Below are positions 24,928 to 37,554 of a DNA stretch of 64,000 bases, piece by piece. The translations under genes and the position numbers were made by a program. The DNA lies in NCBI GenBank assembly GCA_028532985.1, contig JANCIK010000008.1:2108001-2172000 (forward strand), given 5' to 3'. The stretch comes from Stropharia rugosoannulata (taxonomy: Eukaryota; Basidiomycota; Agaricomycetes; Agaricales; Strophariaceae). Every line of letters starts with the position of its first letter. Position 1 is the first letter of the stretch. The notes under the pieces are model-generated. The model saw only the letters and a list, made by a program, of their open reading frames with translations, did not search any database and was not told where the DNA came from.

Positions 24928-26510
24928 ATGACTGGCCAAGAGTCTATTCCGCCTAATATCATGGAATTGTACGTTCAGCGCTCAATAATTTTCGAGACCT
25001 TGGTGGCTAATATGTACTTCAAGGACTGCACCCCAGGTGACCGACCGTTAATTGTTCTCATTACTTTTTATCTCACATTGGAGGCATATCATAGCTCATA
25101 GGGATGATGTTCAACTGGGGTCTCTGGGGTATTTTGACCGTTCAAGTCTGTAAGTTTTATTTTTCCTTAAGCTATACAGTGATGGCGCTTATGGTTCTGA
25201 CTCCTTGACAGACTTTTACCACCTCTTCTTTAATGACTCTCGGAATATGAAGACACTAGGTAAACACCTACGTCTTCCTCAATCTACATGTTCAAACAGT
25301 AGGATCTAAATTCAAATTTGACAGTTTACACCCTCTACTCTCTGGAATGCTTGCAAACCGCAATGGCAAGCGCGGATGTAATTCATTGGTTCTCAAGAGG
25401 ATATGGGCGAATTAGTTTCCTCTCAGACCCCTACGTCGCGCCGGTGGACATGCCTATGATGGCTGGACTCATAGCGATGATCGTCCAACTATATTTTACC
25501 TGGCGCATCTGGGTGATGGGTAAATCGTTGCCCCTCTGTCTGGTCATCGGTGCTATTTCGGTGGCTCAGTGTGTAGCGGGCTTTGTTTCGGGAATTCAGG
25601 TAGGCCACTCTGTCCTGCTGCCACTAAAGCCACTCATCCATGAACATTTGTCAGGCTTTTCAAATTGGGAGCCTTACCGCTCTGTCGTCTCTCATAGCTC
25701 CCAAAGTGCGTTTTTTTTCGTTGGCGATGCTGTCAAGAAGATTACTCAGAGCCTTTTTAGATTTGGCTAGCAGGGGCCGCGGTATCAGACACTCTGATAG
25801 CTGTGTCTATGACTTACCTGGTGAATAACAGCCCTTGTAGATGCATTCCTCATTTGCTTACCGCTCACCGTGCATCAATGATCCAGCTCTACCGGACCAA
25901 GAATCGCACACTAGTGCCACGAACAAAATACATTCTGAAGCGCGTCATGGCTCTGACTGTTGAGACTAATTCGCTCTCAGGTCTGTCTAACTACCGGCCT
26001 AATTCAGTAATAACATGAGACTGATAAAAACAACAGCGACAGCAGCAATTATCACCTTGATTCTGTTCATCAAATTTCCCGTGCGTGTACTTCATCGCTT
26101 TCTTCCTTTCGTTGAGTGATATTGACGTAAACTCGCAGAAGAACACCCTCTACCTGTGCCCGTGAGTTTAACAGCTACATCAGAGGCGTCTCCGCTTACT
26201 AAACCAACGAGTGCACAGTCCTTCGGCCCTTGGTAAATTGTACTCCAACACACTGCTCGTTATTTTTAACAGTCGCCTTGCTCTTCCAAATGATGAGAGG
26301 AAGTCTTCTTCCCACGGACTTGGCATTGGATTGCCTTCAATCATTCATAACCACGCAAACGACCTCACCAGCCACGGGACTAGTAACAACATTAAGATCA
26401 ATGTCTTCCGACAAGTAGAACAGCAGGAAGACCCAGCGGAGTTCCAGCCAGAAATGAACAAAAATAGCTCAGTGAGTTGGTCATTGTCATCAAAGAGATC
26501 TCCTTCCTAA
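24928..26510 (+). CDS. DUF6534 membrane protein, tandem copy 2
   Basis: Paralogue of the gene just upstream, same strand and matching exon layout. It starts MTGQESIPPNIMEL at 24928 and continues over short introns to LIGMMFNWGLWGILTVQV, YTLYSLECLQTAMASADVIH, MAGLIAMIVQLYFTWRIWVM, WLAGAAVSDTLIAVSMTYL, LKRVMALTVETNSLS and GKLYSNTLLVIFNSRLALP, ending at 26510. An apparent frameshift in the third quarter disappears when a 55-nt intron (donor GTGCGT, acceptor TTTTTAG) is removed before WLAGAAVSD. Copy 1 has a matching 54-nt intron at the same place. Several hydrophobic segments and a hydrophilic C-terminus predict a multi-pass membrane protein. The family is specific to mushrooms; its function is unknown. 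Confidence 0.84.
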
Positions 26511-27347
26511 TTGCGATTGATAAAAACGAAGCAAACTTCGTCTTTCAATCGCTCTGTATTAGTATAGACAGGTCCCTGTATTTATTGTGATTATCTTTTA
26601 AAATAATTCCAAGAAAGGAAGCGTTTGAAAACTTCTAAGCCATTGTAAACTGCGATTCAGATCGAGGAACAGCTAGAAGCAATTAGTTGAATGCAGTGAT
26701 GTCAGATAAATACATTATTTCTACTACAATTACGACACATGCAATGGGCGATTTTGGTATCCGAGAGGGCAGGCAATGTAGACGCGGGATATTGAAATTC
26801 CAAAGATGAGAGATATAAATGATGTGGGGTACATACAGCAAAGCAAGACGGTGAGGCAATGTGCGATAGGGAAAAGAATGAGAGGGCGTGTGAATACACT
26901 GTAACCTACACAAAACCTCAAAAGTCTCACCCAAAATACGGCTCAGATGAATCATGATGTAGTAAGAGAATCGTAGTGAATGGTTGATGTCGTAGTGGAA
27001 CTATGGAATTCAGAGAAGATTGAGATAGAGAGAGCACCCAATGACGAGGTATGAATGACATGAACAGATATGAGAGAGACTGCGAGACTGAGAAAAAGAA
27101 GCAAAAGATAAAAAGGGGATGATCAAGAACAGAAGAACAAAAGATACGATAAACACGGCTGAAAACAGAGATGGGAATAACGAGGTACGAGTGAAAGAGA
27201 ACAGATGATAAAACAAGGGGAATTATAAGGACGTGTTTCCATCCTACGCTAAATAAACCCAGTTTCCGCATGAGAGTGAAAAACTGCATGAGAGAATAAA
27301 TATGCACTCCACAAGAAAATATGCATTGCACACAACCGGCACAAGCA
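26511..27347. other. Convergent 3' intergenic stretch
   Basis: Lies between the 3' ends of DUF6534 copy 2 (+) and the RRM gene (-). The minus strand is pyrimidine-rich (26690-27330) and gives several overlapping Ser/Phe/Leu-rich frames that I regard as chance frames. Confidence 0.6.
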
Positions 27348-30300
27348 TCACTTGGGCCGCGGTAAGCCGGTGGAAGAAGTCGCTAGTGTCGGCCCTGTCT
27401 CCTTCGCTTTCGCTGCCCGCCAAGGGATCCGCTCGGGAAGCTTGAGCTCCTGAATGGTACCCGCAGCGCGCGCATCGCCAGAGGCAGCGTCAGCGCCCTG
27501 CTCAGCAGGCAACCAATCGCTATCTCGTTGGTTCGGATCCGAATCTGCCTTCGTCTTGAGCAGCAGCGGTGGCCGCATCACTATCGGCGTGTCTGACGAC
27601 CGCCTCTGCTGCGTGTGCTTTTCCGTATCGCTTCGCGACGAAGGTCTACCTCGCTCTTGAGAAACTTGCAGTGGAACTTCTCCCTCTGAGCGTATGGCGG
27701 GCCCTACGTCGCCGGCAACGCCCGCCTTGCTGGGCTGGATGACAGCAACTCTCGCCTCCGCCTCGATAGGCCTTTCCTCGGCGCCTGCTTGCTCACCACC
27801 TGCTCCTTCCCGACCATAAGCTTCCGCGACCTCCCCACTCTGCGCCTGCTGGTCCGGGCCCAAAGGTGCGTTATGCGTCGTACCCCCAGGCGGGAAGTAA
27901 AGAGGGTCGAAATAGCTATTCGGCTCCATCCCAGACGGCGGTCCCTGCTTAGGGCTCGACATGGCATAAAAATACGACCCATGTGTCGGATATGGGTGCC
28001 CCGTCTGTTGTGCATGTCTCTGCTCGCCTTCACTCTCCCTTTCATTGGCGCCTGTCCCCTGACCCCCGCCCGGGGCGGCGCTCCCCACCGCATTAACGTG
28101 CACCGGTGCGCCAACTGCAGCATTTATCCACGGATTCGGGTTGGGCACGACCTCCCCGGGACGCCCATAGAACGTTCCGGGAGACATGACGACGCCGGGC
28201 GAGAACGGGCCATGCACGCCCGCGAGGTTCAACCGTAGCGGGTGCGGCTGGTGCGCGCCTGGCGTTACATGCGCGCCATATGCGTGTGGCGGCGGTGGCA
28301 CATACGCATAATGTGGCACGCCCGCGGGGGCCATCCCGGGCGATGGCAGAGGGGACGCAAATGGGAGGAACATGCCCGGGGAGGGCAGCGGAAACGCGAA
28401 CGGCTGCTGAGAGAAGGCGGTCGTTGGGCTCGCCGTGTGGCTCGATGGGCGCGTGCTTCCGCGCTCCCCAGACATGTGCGAGCGTGACGCGCGGCCGGAT
28501 GATGCAGAGGACTCTGAACTGGTCGCGTCCGTCGACGGGGTGTGCCGGTGGCGCCCTTTCGAGCGGCCTTCTGTACGCGGCTGCGTGTGGACCTGGGGCT
28601 GCGGCGAATGCGTCATGACGAAAGGCGGCATCGGTGTCATGAGCGGCAAGCTGTGGCCGCGGTACGAGGGCTGTTGTTGCTGTGGCGTCGCGTGCGGTTG
28701 TGGTTGCGCTTGATACGCGTAAGGGACATAAGTGCCTCCGAACGGTGCATACGGCGAGGCTGTATGATGGTGAGCAGAGTTAAGCACCCCGACCCACATA
28801 CCGCCACCCGACGCCTGCGGCGTATTCGACGACATCTGCATCTGCATCTGGAAGGCCACTGGGTCCGGCGCAGGAGGAGGCGGAGGAAGTACAATTGATC
28901 CCGGATGACGCTGTTGCTGTAATTGATGATGCTGCTGCTGCCGTTGCCGCTCTTGGTTTTGGGACATGAGCTGAAGCGAGCGCTGCGCCGCCCGCGATTG
29001 CTGCTGGCTGAGCTGGTACTGCTGAGGCTGGGGTTGAGGCAGTGGTTGATGTTGCTGCTGTTGCAGGGACAACAACCCTTGCTTCGTCTGTACAGGCGAT
29101 TGACCTTGACTCTCACTCCGACTCTCGCTCCGACTTTGGCCCCGCGATCCACTGGACCCCGCCGTCCTGCTCCTCGTCCCATCGCCACCGAACGACAAAG
29201 CCTGAGATAAAGACGTCGACGACGACGCAGCCGACCATTCCGAAGCGGAGCCCGTGCTCTCCGTCGTACTCGTCGATGTCGTGCTACTCACCGACGGCTT
29301 CAGGGACAGCCCCGCACCCGCCGCCGGGCTTCTGGAAGTGCTAGTTGGCGCGGATGCTAACGACGCACTCTGGCCGTATCTGGAGCGTGTAAGACTAGAC
29401 GTAGCTAAGGATTGAGAGAGTGCTTCTATATCCGTTGCTGATGCAGCAGATTTTGACGACGAACTCAAAGCAACAGAAGCGGATGTTGATGGGGGACCGG
29501 AAGTGGATGGACGAAGAAGAGTACGATGAAGCGAATGTTGGGCTTGAGGCTGGTGCAAAGTTTGAGCTTGCTGCTGTTGCTGCTGGGGATGCGATTGTTT
29601 ATTTTGTGATGTAGAATGATGGGGGTATAGTCCACCACGCTGACCATTATCACCATGCACTTGCTGTGTGCTCTGGTCATGCTGCCCTACTCTGTGCTGC
29701 AATAGCGATTGCTGCTGCTGGCCAGTATTCTGGGACATATGCTGCTGGGATCGAAACTGACCTTGCAGCTGAGAGAATAGAGAGTTGGGATCTGACGTCC
29801 CGAAATCGTATGGGAAGGTAGCCATATCTGCTTGCGCTGCCTGGCTTGGGCGTGACGCATTTGAGAATGAAGCTCCAATAGGTATGTTCAATAATGAAGG
29901 CGCCATCCCTGCCGGCGCCGATGCAACAGCGACTGCTGGGGACAATGAAAGTCCTGCGGGAGATGCAGTGGAATGGAATTGAGGTGTTGAAGGGCTACTA
30001 AGATGAGCCATTGCTGATGATGTAGATGGGAACGACGATACAGCAGCAGGGTGCAGTGTCGGCATGGACAAGCCTGCAAACTGAGAGAAGCGGTCAAAAT
30101 GGACCTTTAAAGCACGGCCATTGTATTCGTAACTGTGGAATTAAACGGTAAGTATATGCATGTCCAATAGTGTGATGCCATGAAGAAAAGTGGGACAAGT
30201 GAGAACATAGCGAAGCGTTAATAGGGAGGTAAACTCGGTGGACAGGGGTCAGCCCAACACGAAAACATCCCGGTACCATAGCAGGAGGCTACTATGGACA

Positions 30301-31644
30301 ACGTAAAAATGAAGCATGCCTGGAGAGCGTGGCGTTAAAAATTCATAGCTCTGCAAGAGTGGGAAACCCTTTGCCAACAGAAAACCAAAGATGTAGCGTA
30401 CATGCGACCATACTGAGTTATCAGACCCAATACTGTTTAAGCCATCCGCAACTCATGTGAGCACCAGAGGCAAGGTCAAACTCCGCCCACCATGCTTCAA
30501 TGCGATGGGGGAGTGATTTGGTGATATGACACTAGATTTGCCGGGGAAATCGCACTGATAGGAAGCCTTGCCGCGAGCAGCAGAACGCTCTGCACGTCCA
30601 GGGTCTGCTCCATACCGCGATATACACCCCACCCTCGACAGGCGAGCCTTTGGAATTCCCACTCCACCGATCTCTCTTCGAAACAGTCCCCAAAGGCAGA
30701 GCCAAAAATAAGGACGCCCGACCGTCCGATCGCAATAAATTAACAAGGAAAATGTTGCTCACCCGTTGAACATGTTGACGGCGCGTTCTGCATCGTAATC
30801 CGTTGCAAATACAACGGTGCCAAACCCGCGTGAGCGTCCATCGGGTCCAAGGGCCACGTCGGCGCGCAAAATTGTGCCTGCCTGGCGAAAGAGGTCCTTC
30901 AAATCTTGCCATTGGCAATGAAAGGGCAGCTACGCGTCGGAAAGATGCGAAAGCACGTAAGGAGGGATAGTAACCATATCCAGTATATGCGTCAATCAGT
31001 TAGACTTGGATTGTTAGTATGTAAGGGGACAGGGGAGACTCACGTTCCCTACGAACAGGTTTCTGCTCGTGACCTGCGAGCCTGAAGCAGGGAGGGCGGC
31101 TGCCTCGGTGGGATGGAAGAATGCCATGTACTCCCGCTCATCCGCGCTTGGGATGTTTGCTCCGGAGCCCGCCGCGACGGACCCACTCGCTGGGGGCTGC
31201 TGGTTTGCATCGAACTCGGGGAGAAGACGGTCGAGGCGAACTTCGAGTGTGCGGGTCTGCCAGGAGTATCCATTGAACATGTCGACTGCGCGGCCAGCCT
31301 CCTCTGCGGTGGCGAGGAGGACTGTGCCGTGACCGCGTGAGCGATTGTCGGGTCCCAGGGCAACGTCTGCCCGTAGGACGGTGCCGGCCTTGCGGAAAAG
31401 ATCCTTGAGGTCCTGCCAGCGCACGCGATAGGGAAGCTGTACAAGTGGGGGTGGGCGGGGTGAGCACGGACAAGACGGCGACAATTAAAGAGAGACGGAC
31501 ATTGCCAACGAAGAGCTGGGTGCGGGTGTCGCGGAGGGGGCGGGAGTCTTGGGCATTGCGGGAGGAGGTGGCCTGCTGGATGATGGCCTCGATGGCATCG
31601 TCTGTGGGCGGAGGCGGGGGCGTGGACGACTGGAAGGTGATCAT
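27348..31644 (-). CDS. Two-RRM RNA-binding protein, Gbp2/Hrb1-like
   Basis: Predicted nuclear or shuttling mRNA-binding protein of 1162 residues. Exons: 31644-31501, 31436-31044, 30929-30763 and 30132-27348; all junctions keep frame. RRM1 starts with TQLFVGN (RNP2) followed by LPYRVRWQDLKDLFRKAG and RSRGHGTVLLA (RNP1). RRM2 has RNLFVGN, LPFHCQWQDLKDLFRQAG, SRGFGTVVFAT and ALKVHFDRF. The phrase WQDLKDLFR...LRADVALGPD is typical of the fungal Gbp2/Hrb1 group that couples mRNA to export and quality control. The last 900 residues are disordered: Gln-rich and Ser-rich blocks, then Pro/Gly/Tyr-rich. The third intron is 630 nt, about ten times the local norm. The start MITFQSSTPPPPP was chosen as the first ATG in frame before RRM1. 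Confidence in the RRMs is high; the subfamily name is inference. Confidence 0.88.
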
Positions 31645-33919
31645 GGGAGGACAGACGATCCATATACGCGGGACAAGAGGCGTGATGGTTGCAGTCCACA
31701 ACAAATTTGCAGCGCATAGGACGGGTCAAATTCGCTCCACGCCGAGAACGCTGCATTCGCTTCCCCTGCCCGCCTTCGCGCCCTGACGTCACCCACAACC
31801 AGCCAATCCCCATCCATCGCCCGGTCTAGGCTCGTGCCGATCCGCCGGCATCCTCCTCTCTCCCGTGTCCAATCGCTGCCACACCCTCTTTGACGCCCTC
31901 CTCCCCATCGCGCGCGTGACGCCCCCTCCAACCTTGGCGGCCCGACCCCGCGTGCCGTCGCGACCTGGTCCTCGATACGCCTAGATTCAAAGGCTAACTG
32001 CCTCCTGCTGTACATGTTCTCTCTTCTTCGGTTTGCCCGACATGTTTAATTACACACAGGATCGCCCAATTCCCAGTGTAACAGGGGCGTTCACACATTC
32101 TCAGCCTGCGAGGAATAACGAGATCCTTTCCCGGATCGTCCTATCACGGCACGACCTGACGGCCAGTCATATTTTGGGGTCAAGACACTTCGCCGCCGCT
32201 GCCGGAAGGACTGCTTATGGCCAACGATCCGAGTAGCAATGCAATGCGGGGGTACACTTTTACAAGGCACGGCCGCCGGGTTTGACTGACCTAATAGGAA
32301 GAAGACACCGCTCTGCCCTTTCAATAAATTTACCGGAAGAACTAGTTCATGTAAGTTGTATTATGCTGTGAATTCTAGGACAAGAATTGAAGCACAACCG
32401 AATGAAATTTCTGCGTGCAACACTCCCTCTCCAACAGGGAGCCACCAACACTTCCATATATTAATAAAAATCTACAGCACTCCAACAAATAAATGACGCT
32501 GGAGACAGCTGCTTCTCCATCCTACACCAGCCTGTGGTCATCATGATATACATCATCGCCGATGCAGAAGGAGAGGTCACACTACCATCCACACATTGGC
32601 GCGCAGAGAGTAAAGCTCCCTTTATTTCTCTGAAAATAGCGATGATATATCCTCGAATACACTCCAAATTCTCCTCGCCTTTTAGCAACACGCGTTGCCG
32701 ATACTTATGACGATATTTATCTCGACACACACACAGTTCTCGACGCCGCCTATTAAAGTAAATGCTCGGCGTGGGACCTCGTAGGACCTCGTTCATTGTG
32801 CTATTTCAGTCGGCAGTACGATTCCGGGGAAGATCACCGCTCGATCTACGCCTCTGCCATGCGTTGTGCCCAACGTTCGTTGGCTGTTATACGTATACTA
32901 AGTCACTCGACAAAGGAAGCACCGTAATGATCGATCAATGCGCTACCGGCCAGAACAAACGCCGAACAGCTCGCCCACAGGCAATGTAAGTGGTCGAACG
33001 CACCTAATCTATAAACCTGGATGTCCCCCATCATACTACATTTGATAAAGCTCGGATCTACCGAGTTAGCTGACTTCACTGCCTCTGCTATATTCCCTCA
33101 CTCTCGAGGTTCGTTTCGCCGAAGACTTGGCTCAATAACTCATCTGGCAAGTTTTGGCAATACTCCCTTCAGGTTTGAATAGATCAGGCCAAGAGGGGGA
33201 GGAAAAGGAGCATAAAACCCTAGTCCAAGATGTGTAGTACTAAGCAGGTGTCCTGTCAGGTAACAAAAAGCTCAGAAATACTTCATGGATTTAGATAGAC
33301 ACCATCCTCCTCATGCATCTTGCCAAGCTCATTTCTTCGGTCCTCGAGGAATTAACAGACCAAAGCGTAGCAGTACTGCGGCCTGCCAATGGTCAGCCCC
33401 AACAACCAACTCCTGAGCCAAATGAGATGGCAGTGAAGCCCAAACTGGTGAATGAAGATGGTACTGACAACAGCTAGACATACAGAACGCTGTAAGTGCC
33501 GCAGAAACGTACTGGGGTCTAAATGCTCATATGGGGCATACGCCGAATCTCAACTCGAGCAGCTGCCAAACGACCTTGTACTCAACCAATAAAAGTAGAA
33601 AACACAATGCGGTGTAGGTTTACAAACGTTTTGCCCGTTCAATTTGCGCCGTCGTCCACAAAGGCCTCAATGCCTATACAAAGTACAAGAATAGTGATTA
33701 GAACAACAGAGTATCAGGAAAATCACAGCCGCCGATACGAGCCCACAGAAGACGGCATCGCACAGCAAGTACATGACTACACACGGGCGGCGCGCGCGAT
33801 CCTAGCGTTCAATGTTATAGAATCCATGCCCGACCCATCAATTTTTCGCAATCTCGTCTCCTCGGCGAGGGGAAAGGCGCGTCGACGAGCATGCAACCCG
33901 TGCAGGAGCGTCTTTCCGC
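31645..33919. other. Intergenic stretch between RRM gene and SmD1
   Basis: Contains the promoter of the RRM gene and the 3' flank of SmD1. The minus-strand frame 32461-32796 (111 codons) has no recognisable features. A short Gln/Pro-containing plus frame at 33313-33477 is listed separately as a weak candidate. Confidence 0.55.
33313..33477 (+). CDS. Short open frame, 54 aa, weak candidate
   Basis: ATG to TAG without interruption, beginning MHLAKLISSVLEELTDQS and ending in a Pro/Gln/Glu-rich tail. Its composition is more protein-like than that of surrounding frames. A possible upstream exon with a GT-AG intron (33260-33294) exists, but nothing identifies a family. It could equally be a remnant of a larger gene or chance. 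Confidence 0.2.
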   Translation: MHLAKLISSVLEELTDQSVAVLRPANGQPQQPTPEPNEMAVKPKLVNEDGTDNS

Positions 33920-34556
33920 TCAGAATCCCCGCCCACGGCCACGTCCTCCACCCCTGCCACGGCCGCGTCCGCGCTCGACCAGACCGCGTCCCCGCCCGCG
34001 GCCGCGGATGTCCTCCTTCTTCCTGCCCTTCGGCTTCGGGGCGTCGTCAACGAGCAGCGTGTCGAGCGGCAGCGCGTCGGGGAGGATGAAGTAGCGCACG
34101 TTGTTGCCGCGGATCGACAGCGTATCGAGCGACACGGGGTCGCGGTTTCTCGTCGTCATCTTGACGGTCTTGAGATACGTGTTCATCTGCATGTCGACAC
34201 CTATGCGGGGCCGCGGGGCGTCAGTGCGATCAGTGGGGGCCGGAGGCCGGGGGACGTACCAGTGATGGTGCCGTGCACTATCGACCCATTCTTCAGCTCG
34301 ATGGTCACCGTCTCGTTGTTCAGTTTCATCAAAAACCTGTATGCGATTAAAGGATTAGCACGACGATTGCATAAGAACGGGCGCGGAGGCCAGGACGGAT
34401 AAAAGCGAAGCGTCGGACGTCACAGGGCGCCTTGTATGCATTGTGTTGCCTCTACGGGCGCCCATAGTCTTATATGCACTGAATGCGGAAAAAGCGTAGG
34501 CACAACCCAGAGAGAATCCAGGAGCAAGAGCGATAAACTTACCGAACGAGCTTCAT
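33920..34556 (-). CDS. SMD1: Small nuclear ribonucleoprotein Sm D1
   Basis: Core Sm protein of the heteroheptameric ring on U1, U2, U4 and U5 snRNAs. Three exons, 34556-34543 (14 nt, MKLVR), 34336-34260 and 34200-33920, give 123 residues. The introns are 206 and 59 nt. Sm1 motif: [20 protein letters not shown] followed by [16 protein letters not shown]. Sm2 motif: [15 protein letters not shown]. The C-terminal tail consists of GRGRGRG repeats, the usual site of symmetric arginine dimethylation needed for SMN/Gemin-type assembly. Length and motif order match human SmD1 (119 aa). The tiny first exon is the reason a simple frame search misses the true start. Confidence 0.97.
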
Positions 34557-35479
34557 CTTCCCGGAAGTGTCAGAGGGTTCAAGTTATAAGTAGGATGAGT
34601 TATTGAAAGGAGAAGCTAAGATCTCCAGTGTCCCTCCAAAATCGGAAGCTGCGCTGAACGTCGTGGGTGGTGATGAGCATCGAGGCGCGTCAAGCCCAAG
34701 AATAATGTTGAATCGGAGTTTCAAGTGTGTTTAGTCAGCAGAGCTTTGCGTTGCCGTTTTCCCTGACTCGGAACCGTTTCTAGTACCACACATTTCAATC
34801 CTACACTAGGCCGTATACAGCCAGTACTACCTATCTCTATATCCAATACAACTGACGAAACTTAACTCTAAAGAGGCGCGGCAATTTTGAACTAGGCAAC
34901 AGAAAAATATGACATCAATATTTGGTCGCATCCATTCCTCGATGTCTTAGTAGCTCAACTTGAACTCAACTAGCCTGAACGCACCAGTACTGACCAGCTA
35001 CGCGGCCTCGACTGTGATATCTGCTGAATCTTTCTTTCTCCGTGCTGGAGGACTTCGTCAATGGGATTAAATACCCCGTCGCTGGTGGGGATCATCGCGT
35101 CGGGCAACCACTGCGACTGTGCGAGTCGACTCGTTAGCTTTGCTCAAGAGGACCACTCCGCTCCGGACTATGCAGCACAAGATTGACGGCTTGCAGAGCT
35201 CGCGATGAACTGATAAATCGATACGGAATGTCCAGCTGGCGGCTGTGGATACAATTACTTTGATTTACCTCATGCCAGGTTTTGCTCAGGCCTACTATAA
35301 TGCTTATAGCCATGTCCAAGCAACGTCCGACCTTGTCCGACTTGTGGACACCTTCCCATCAACATTCCGTCGCAACGGACTCATCAAGACCGCAATGACC
35401 TGCGGATCTAACACTGTCAAATAGGGCGAGGCTTAAATACAGACGGGCCGCAGTCAAGGGGGTACTGAAACGTTGACTT
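34557..35479. other. Divergent intergenic stretch, SmD1 / F-box gene
   Basis: Shared upstream region of two divergent genes. I see no additional gene. The frame at 35134-35319 minus is unrecognised. Confidence 0.6.
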
Positions 35480-36744
35480 TTGATCCCTCTTCGTTCAATG
35501 ACTACTGCCACTCAAAGTCCATCTGATACCCTCTCACTCCAAATTCTGCCGCCTGAGATAATCAGCCTTATATTTGACTTCCTAGCAGCAGACAGGGACT
35601 GGGCTAGTTTGAGCGCGTGTACTCTTCTATCCCGCCAATACTTGCATCGCACACGCAGCCTTCTCTTTTCCTGCATTACTTTAAAACTTCGGCATAGTCC
35701 TGACCCTGTTCTCATTCACGATGTTGTACGGCGCATGCATGGCTTATGCGATATGTTTCGGCGCGATCCCGAGGCCATCCGATACGTCAAACGATTTGTT
35801 GTCCTTGATTCGTATCCTGTTTACGACTCGCAGTGGATAACGCAACAACCTTCGCTACCGCGTCTCATTAATAACCTCGTCAGCATACAACAGTGTACGT
35901 TTGGCTGCGAAGTCGGATATCTCCAGTGGGGCTTGTTTAACGCAGAACTAGCGGCGTCGCTGGAAAGGTTCTTCGGTCAGCAAGCCCTCACCAGTCTGAC
36001 TTTGTCCAATATTGGTGGCATTCCTGTGAACGTACTTTGCAATTCTGTACAATACCTCCATCTAAACAATATCACAACGTCCCATTCACCCCCTACCAAC
36101 TCTACGCGCTCGCGACTGTGCTATCTGAACCTGCGGACGTTATCGCTGGAAAATACACGATCCGCTTGGGAACTGATGAAGGCCCATTCACGCAACTTAA
36201 AAATAATCAGATGGCGCTGCTGGGAAGGTATTTACATTATACCCTGCACACCTTAGGCTGCACGTTTATTGATGTATTGACACCTATAGACCCACAGGCG
36301 CGAGACAGTGTCAGCTTTCCCGGTCCCGTTGATCTGGGGCTGCTTCCCTCGTTGAAAAGGCTCTCCGTACGGATGTCGTACGGGAAGGTTGGGCGCGATC
36401 TCGCAGGGTTCTGCAACATGCTCGAGTCAATCACGCGGCGCAGCGAACTTGTCTCGCTCGAGCTATTCATCCTATTCCCACATCAGAACTTTCCATCGTC
36501 GATGCCTGAGATCTACGGGCACGCCATCTGGACGCGCCTCGCCGTCGCACTTCTGCGCATCGAGTACTGCTCGCTCCGCCGGGTCATCATGGAGCTCACG
36601 GTCCAGGAAAAGGTGCGCATGTGGAATGGGCGCTGCGAAAATTCGGTCGCGGAATTTAGGAAACAGATGAAGCATTCGTTGCGCGCGTTATCTAATATCT
36701 CTTCCTTTCACTTTAAATTCAAGGTCCGGCCATTTCATCAGTGA
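35480..36744 (+). CDS. F-box protein, Agaricomycete type
   Basis: Substrate-receptor candidate for an SCF ubiquitin ligase. Two exons, 35480-36227 and 36290-36744, joined across a 62-nt intron (donor GTATTT, acceptor CTATAG), encode 400 residues. The F-box is near residues 20-60: LSLQILPPEIISLIFDFLAA followed by SACTLLSRQYLHRTRSLLFS. The remainder has leucine-rich spacing (LTSLTLSNIGG, YLNLRTLSLENTRSAWELM, IIRWRCWE, then DLGLLPSLKRLSVRMSYG), the layout common to the expanded mushroom F-box families. The second Met, at 35498, is an alternative start. Without the intron the first frame ends just after RRWRCWE-like residues, so the splice is needed for the conserved DLGLLPSLKRL segment. Confidence 0.85.
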
Positions 36745-37554
36745 AGCACCTCGTCGGCGACAAGTCTCTTTAGGTAGGGTGAGCCTTTCAGGATCTTTTC
36801 TATTGGGCATATGGTGGTGTTGCCTTATTATATGGATAAAGAGTCTAGTCGCAACTATGAATATAGATTCGTAGACAGTGACGTTCTGTTACGAAATGTT
36901 GTCCGATCATCGATGCTCATGTCTGTTCTATTGCTGGTACGCTATATGGATAAGTACTTGTGCTGGGTACTAGCAGTATTTGCTCAAATTCTTACTTGGA
37001 ACCATTCTCAGCTTTATGTAACTTGAGAATCATTTTGCATGACTTGCTTTGATTCTACTGATCTCTTTTAGTTGTCACTTTCAGCGAGATTCTACCTTAA
37101 GTACTGTAGGGAGTACGCCTACTTTAGTTGAGATCTGAGAGTTATACGCTGTTGACATTTTTAGTATGACTGTATTCAGAGTCCACTGACACTGGCAGTG
37201 TGGAGCAACGCGCATTAAGTCAAAGTTGACTCTTTTTATTGTTCTGAGAACCACGGCACTGGCATATTTACATCGTTCGTTGAGGTACAACCTGTTACAT
37301 CGAGGATGCGCATGTCTGGCAAAAATAGATTATATCCCTGTACTATTATTAGAAATGCGTCCTTTAGTAGGTAATGGTCATTGGGTCAGGCGCCTACAAG
37401 TAAATGTAAATAACAGTCTTGCCTGCTCCAAGCCTTGATCCACTCACGACGTCATACCCCATATCTCACCCTAGTATATATTGCAGCTCACTCTCAAACA
37501 TACCGCATCGAAAAACCTCCACCTCTGCAGTAATCAAGCAAACATCCTCACACT
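36745..37554. other. Upstream region of metallothionein
   Basis: No gene recognised. The frame at 36811-37026 plus is unremarkable. The stretch is the presumed metallothionein promoter. I found a TATA-like element but no convincing metal-response core. Confidence 0.5.
37475..37482 (+). promoter_or_regulatory. TATA-like element before metallothionein
   Basis: TATATATT lies about 73 nt upstream of the ATG at 37555, followed by a C/T-rich leader (CCTCCACCTCTGC). Position and strength fit a highly inducible gene; this is inference from spacing only. Confidence 0.5.

Noticed and set aside
25680..25848. Apparent frameshift in DUF6534 copy 2
   Set aside because: Removing a 55-nt intron with donor GTGCGT and acceptor TTTTTAG restores the family motif, and copy 1 has an equivalent 54-nt intron at the same place.
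36219..36300. Frame change in the F-box gene as a sign of a pseudogene
   Set aside because: A 62-nt intron (36228-36289) explains it and links WRCWE to DPQ...DLGLLPSLKRL, the expected order.
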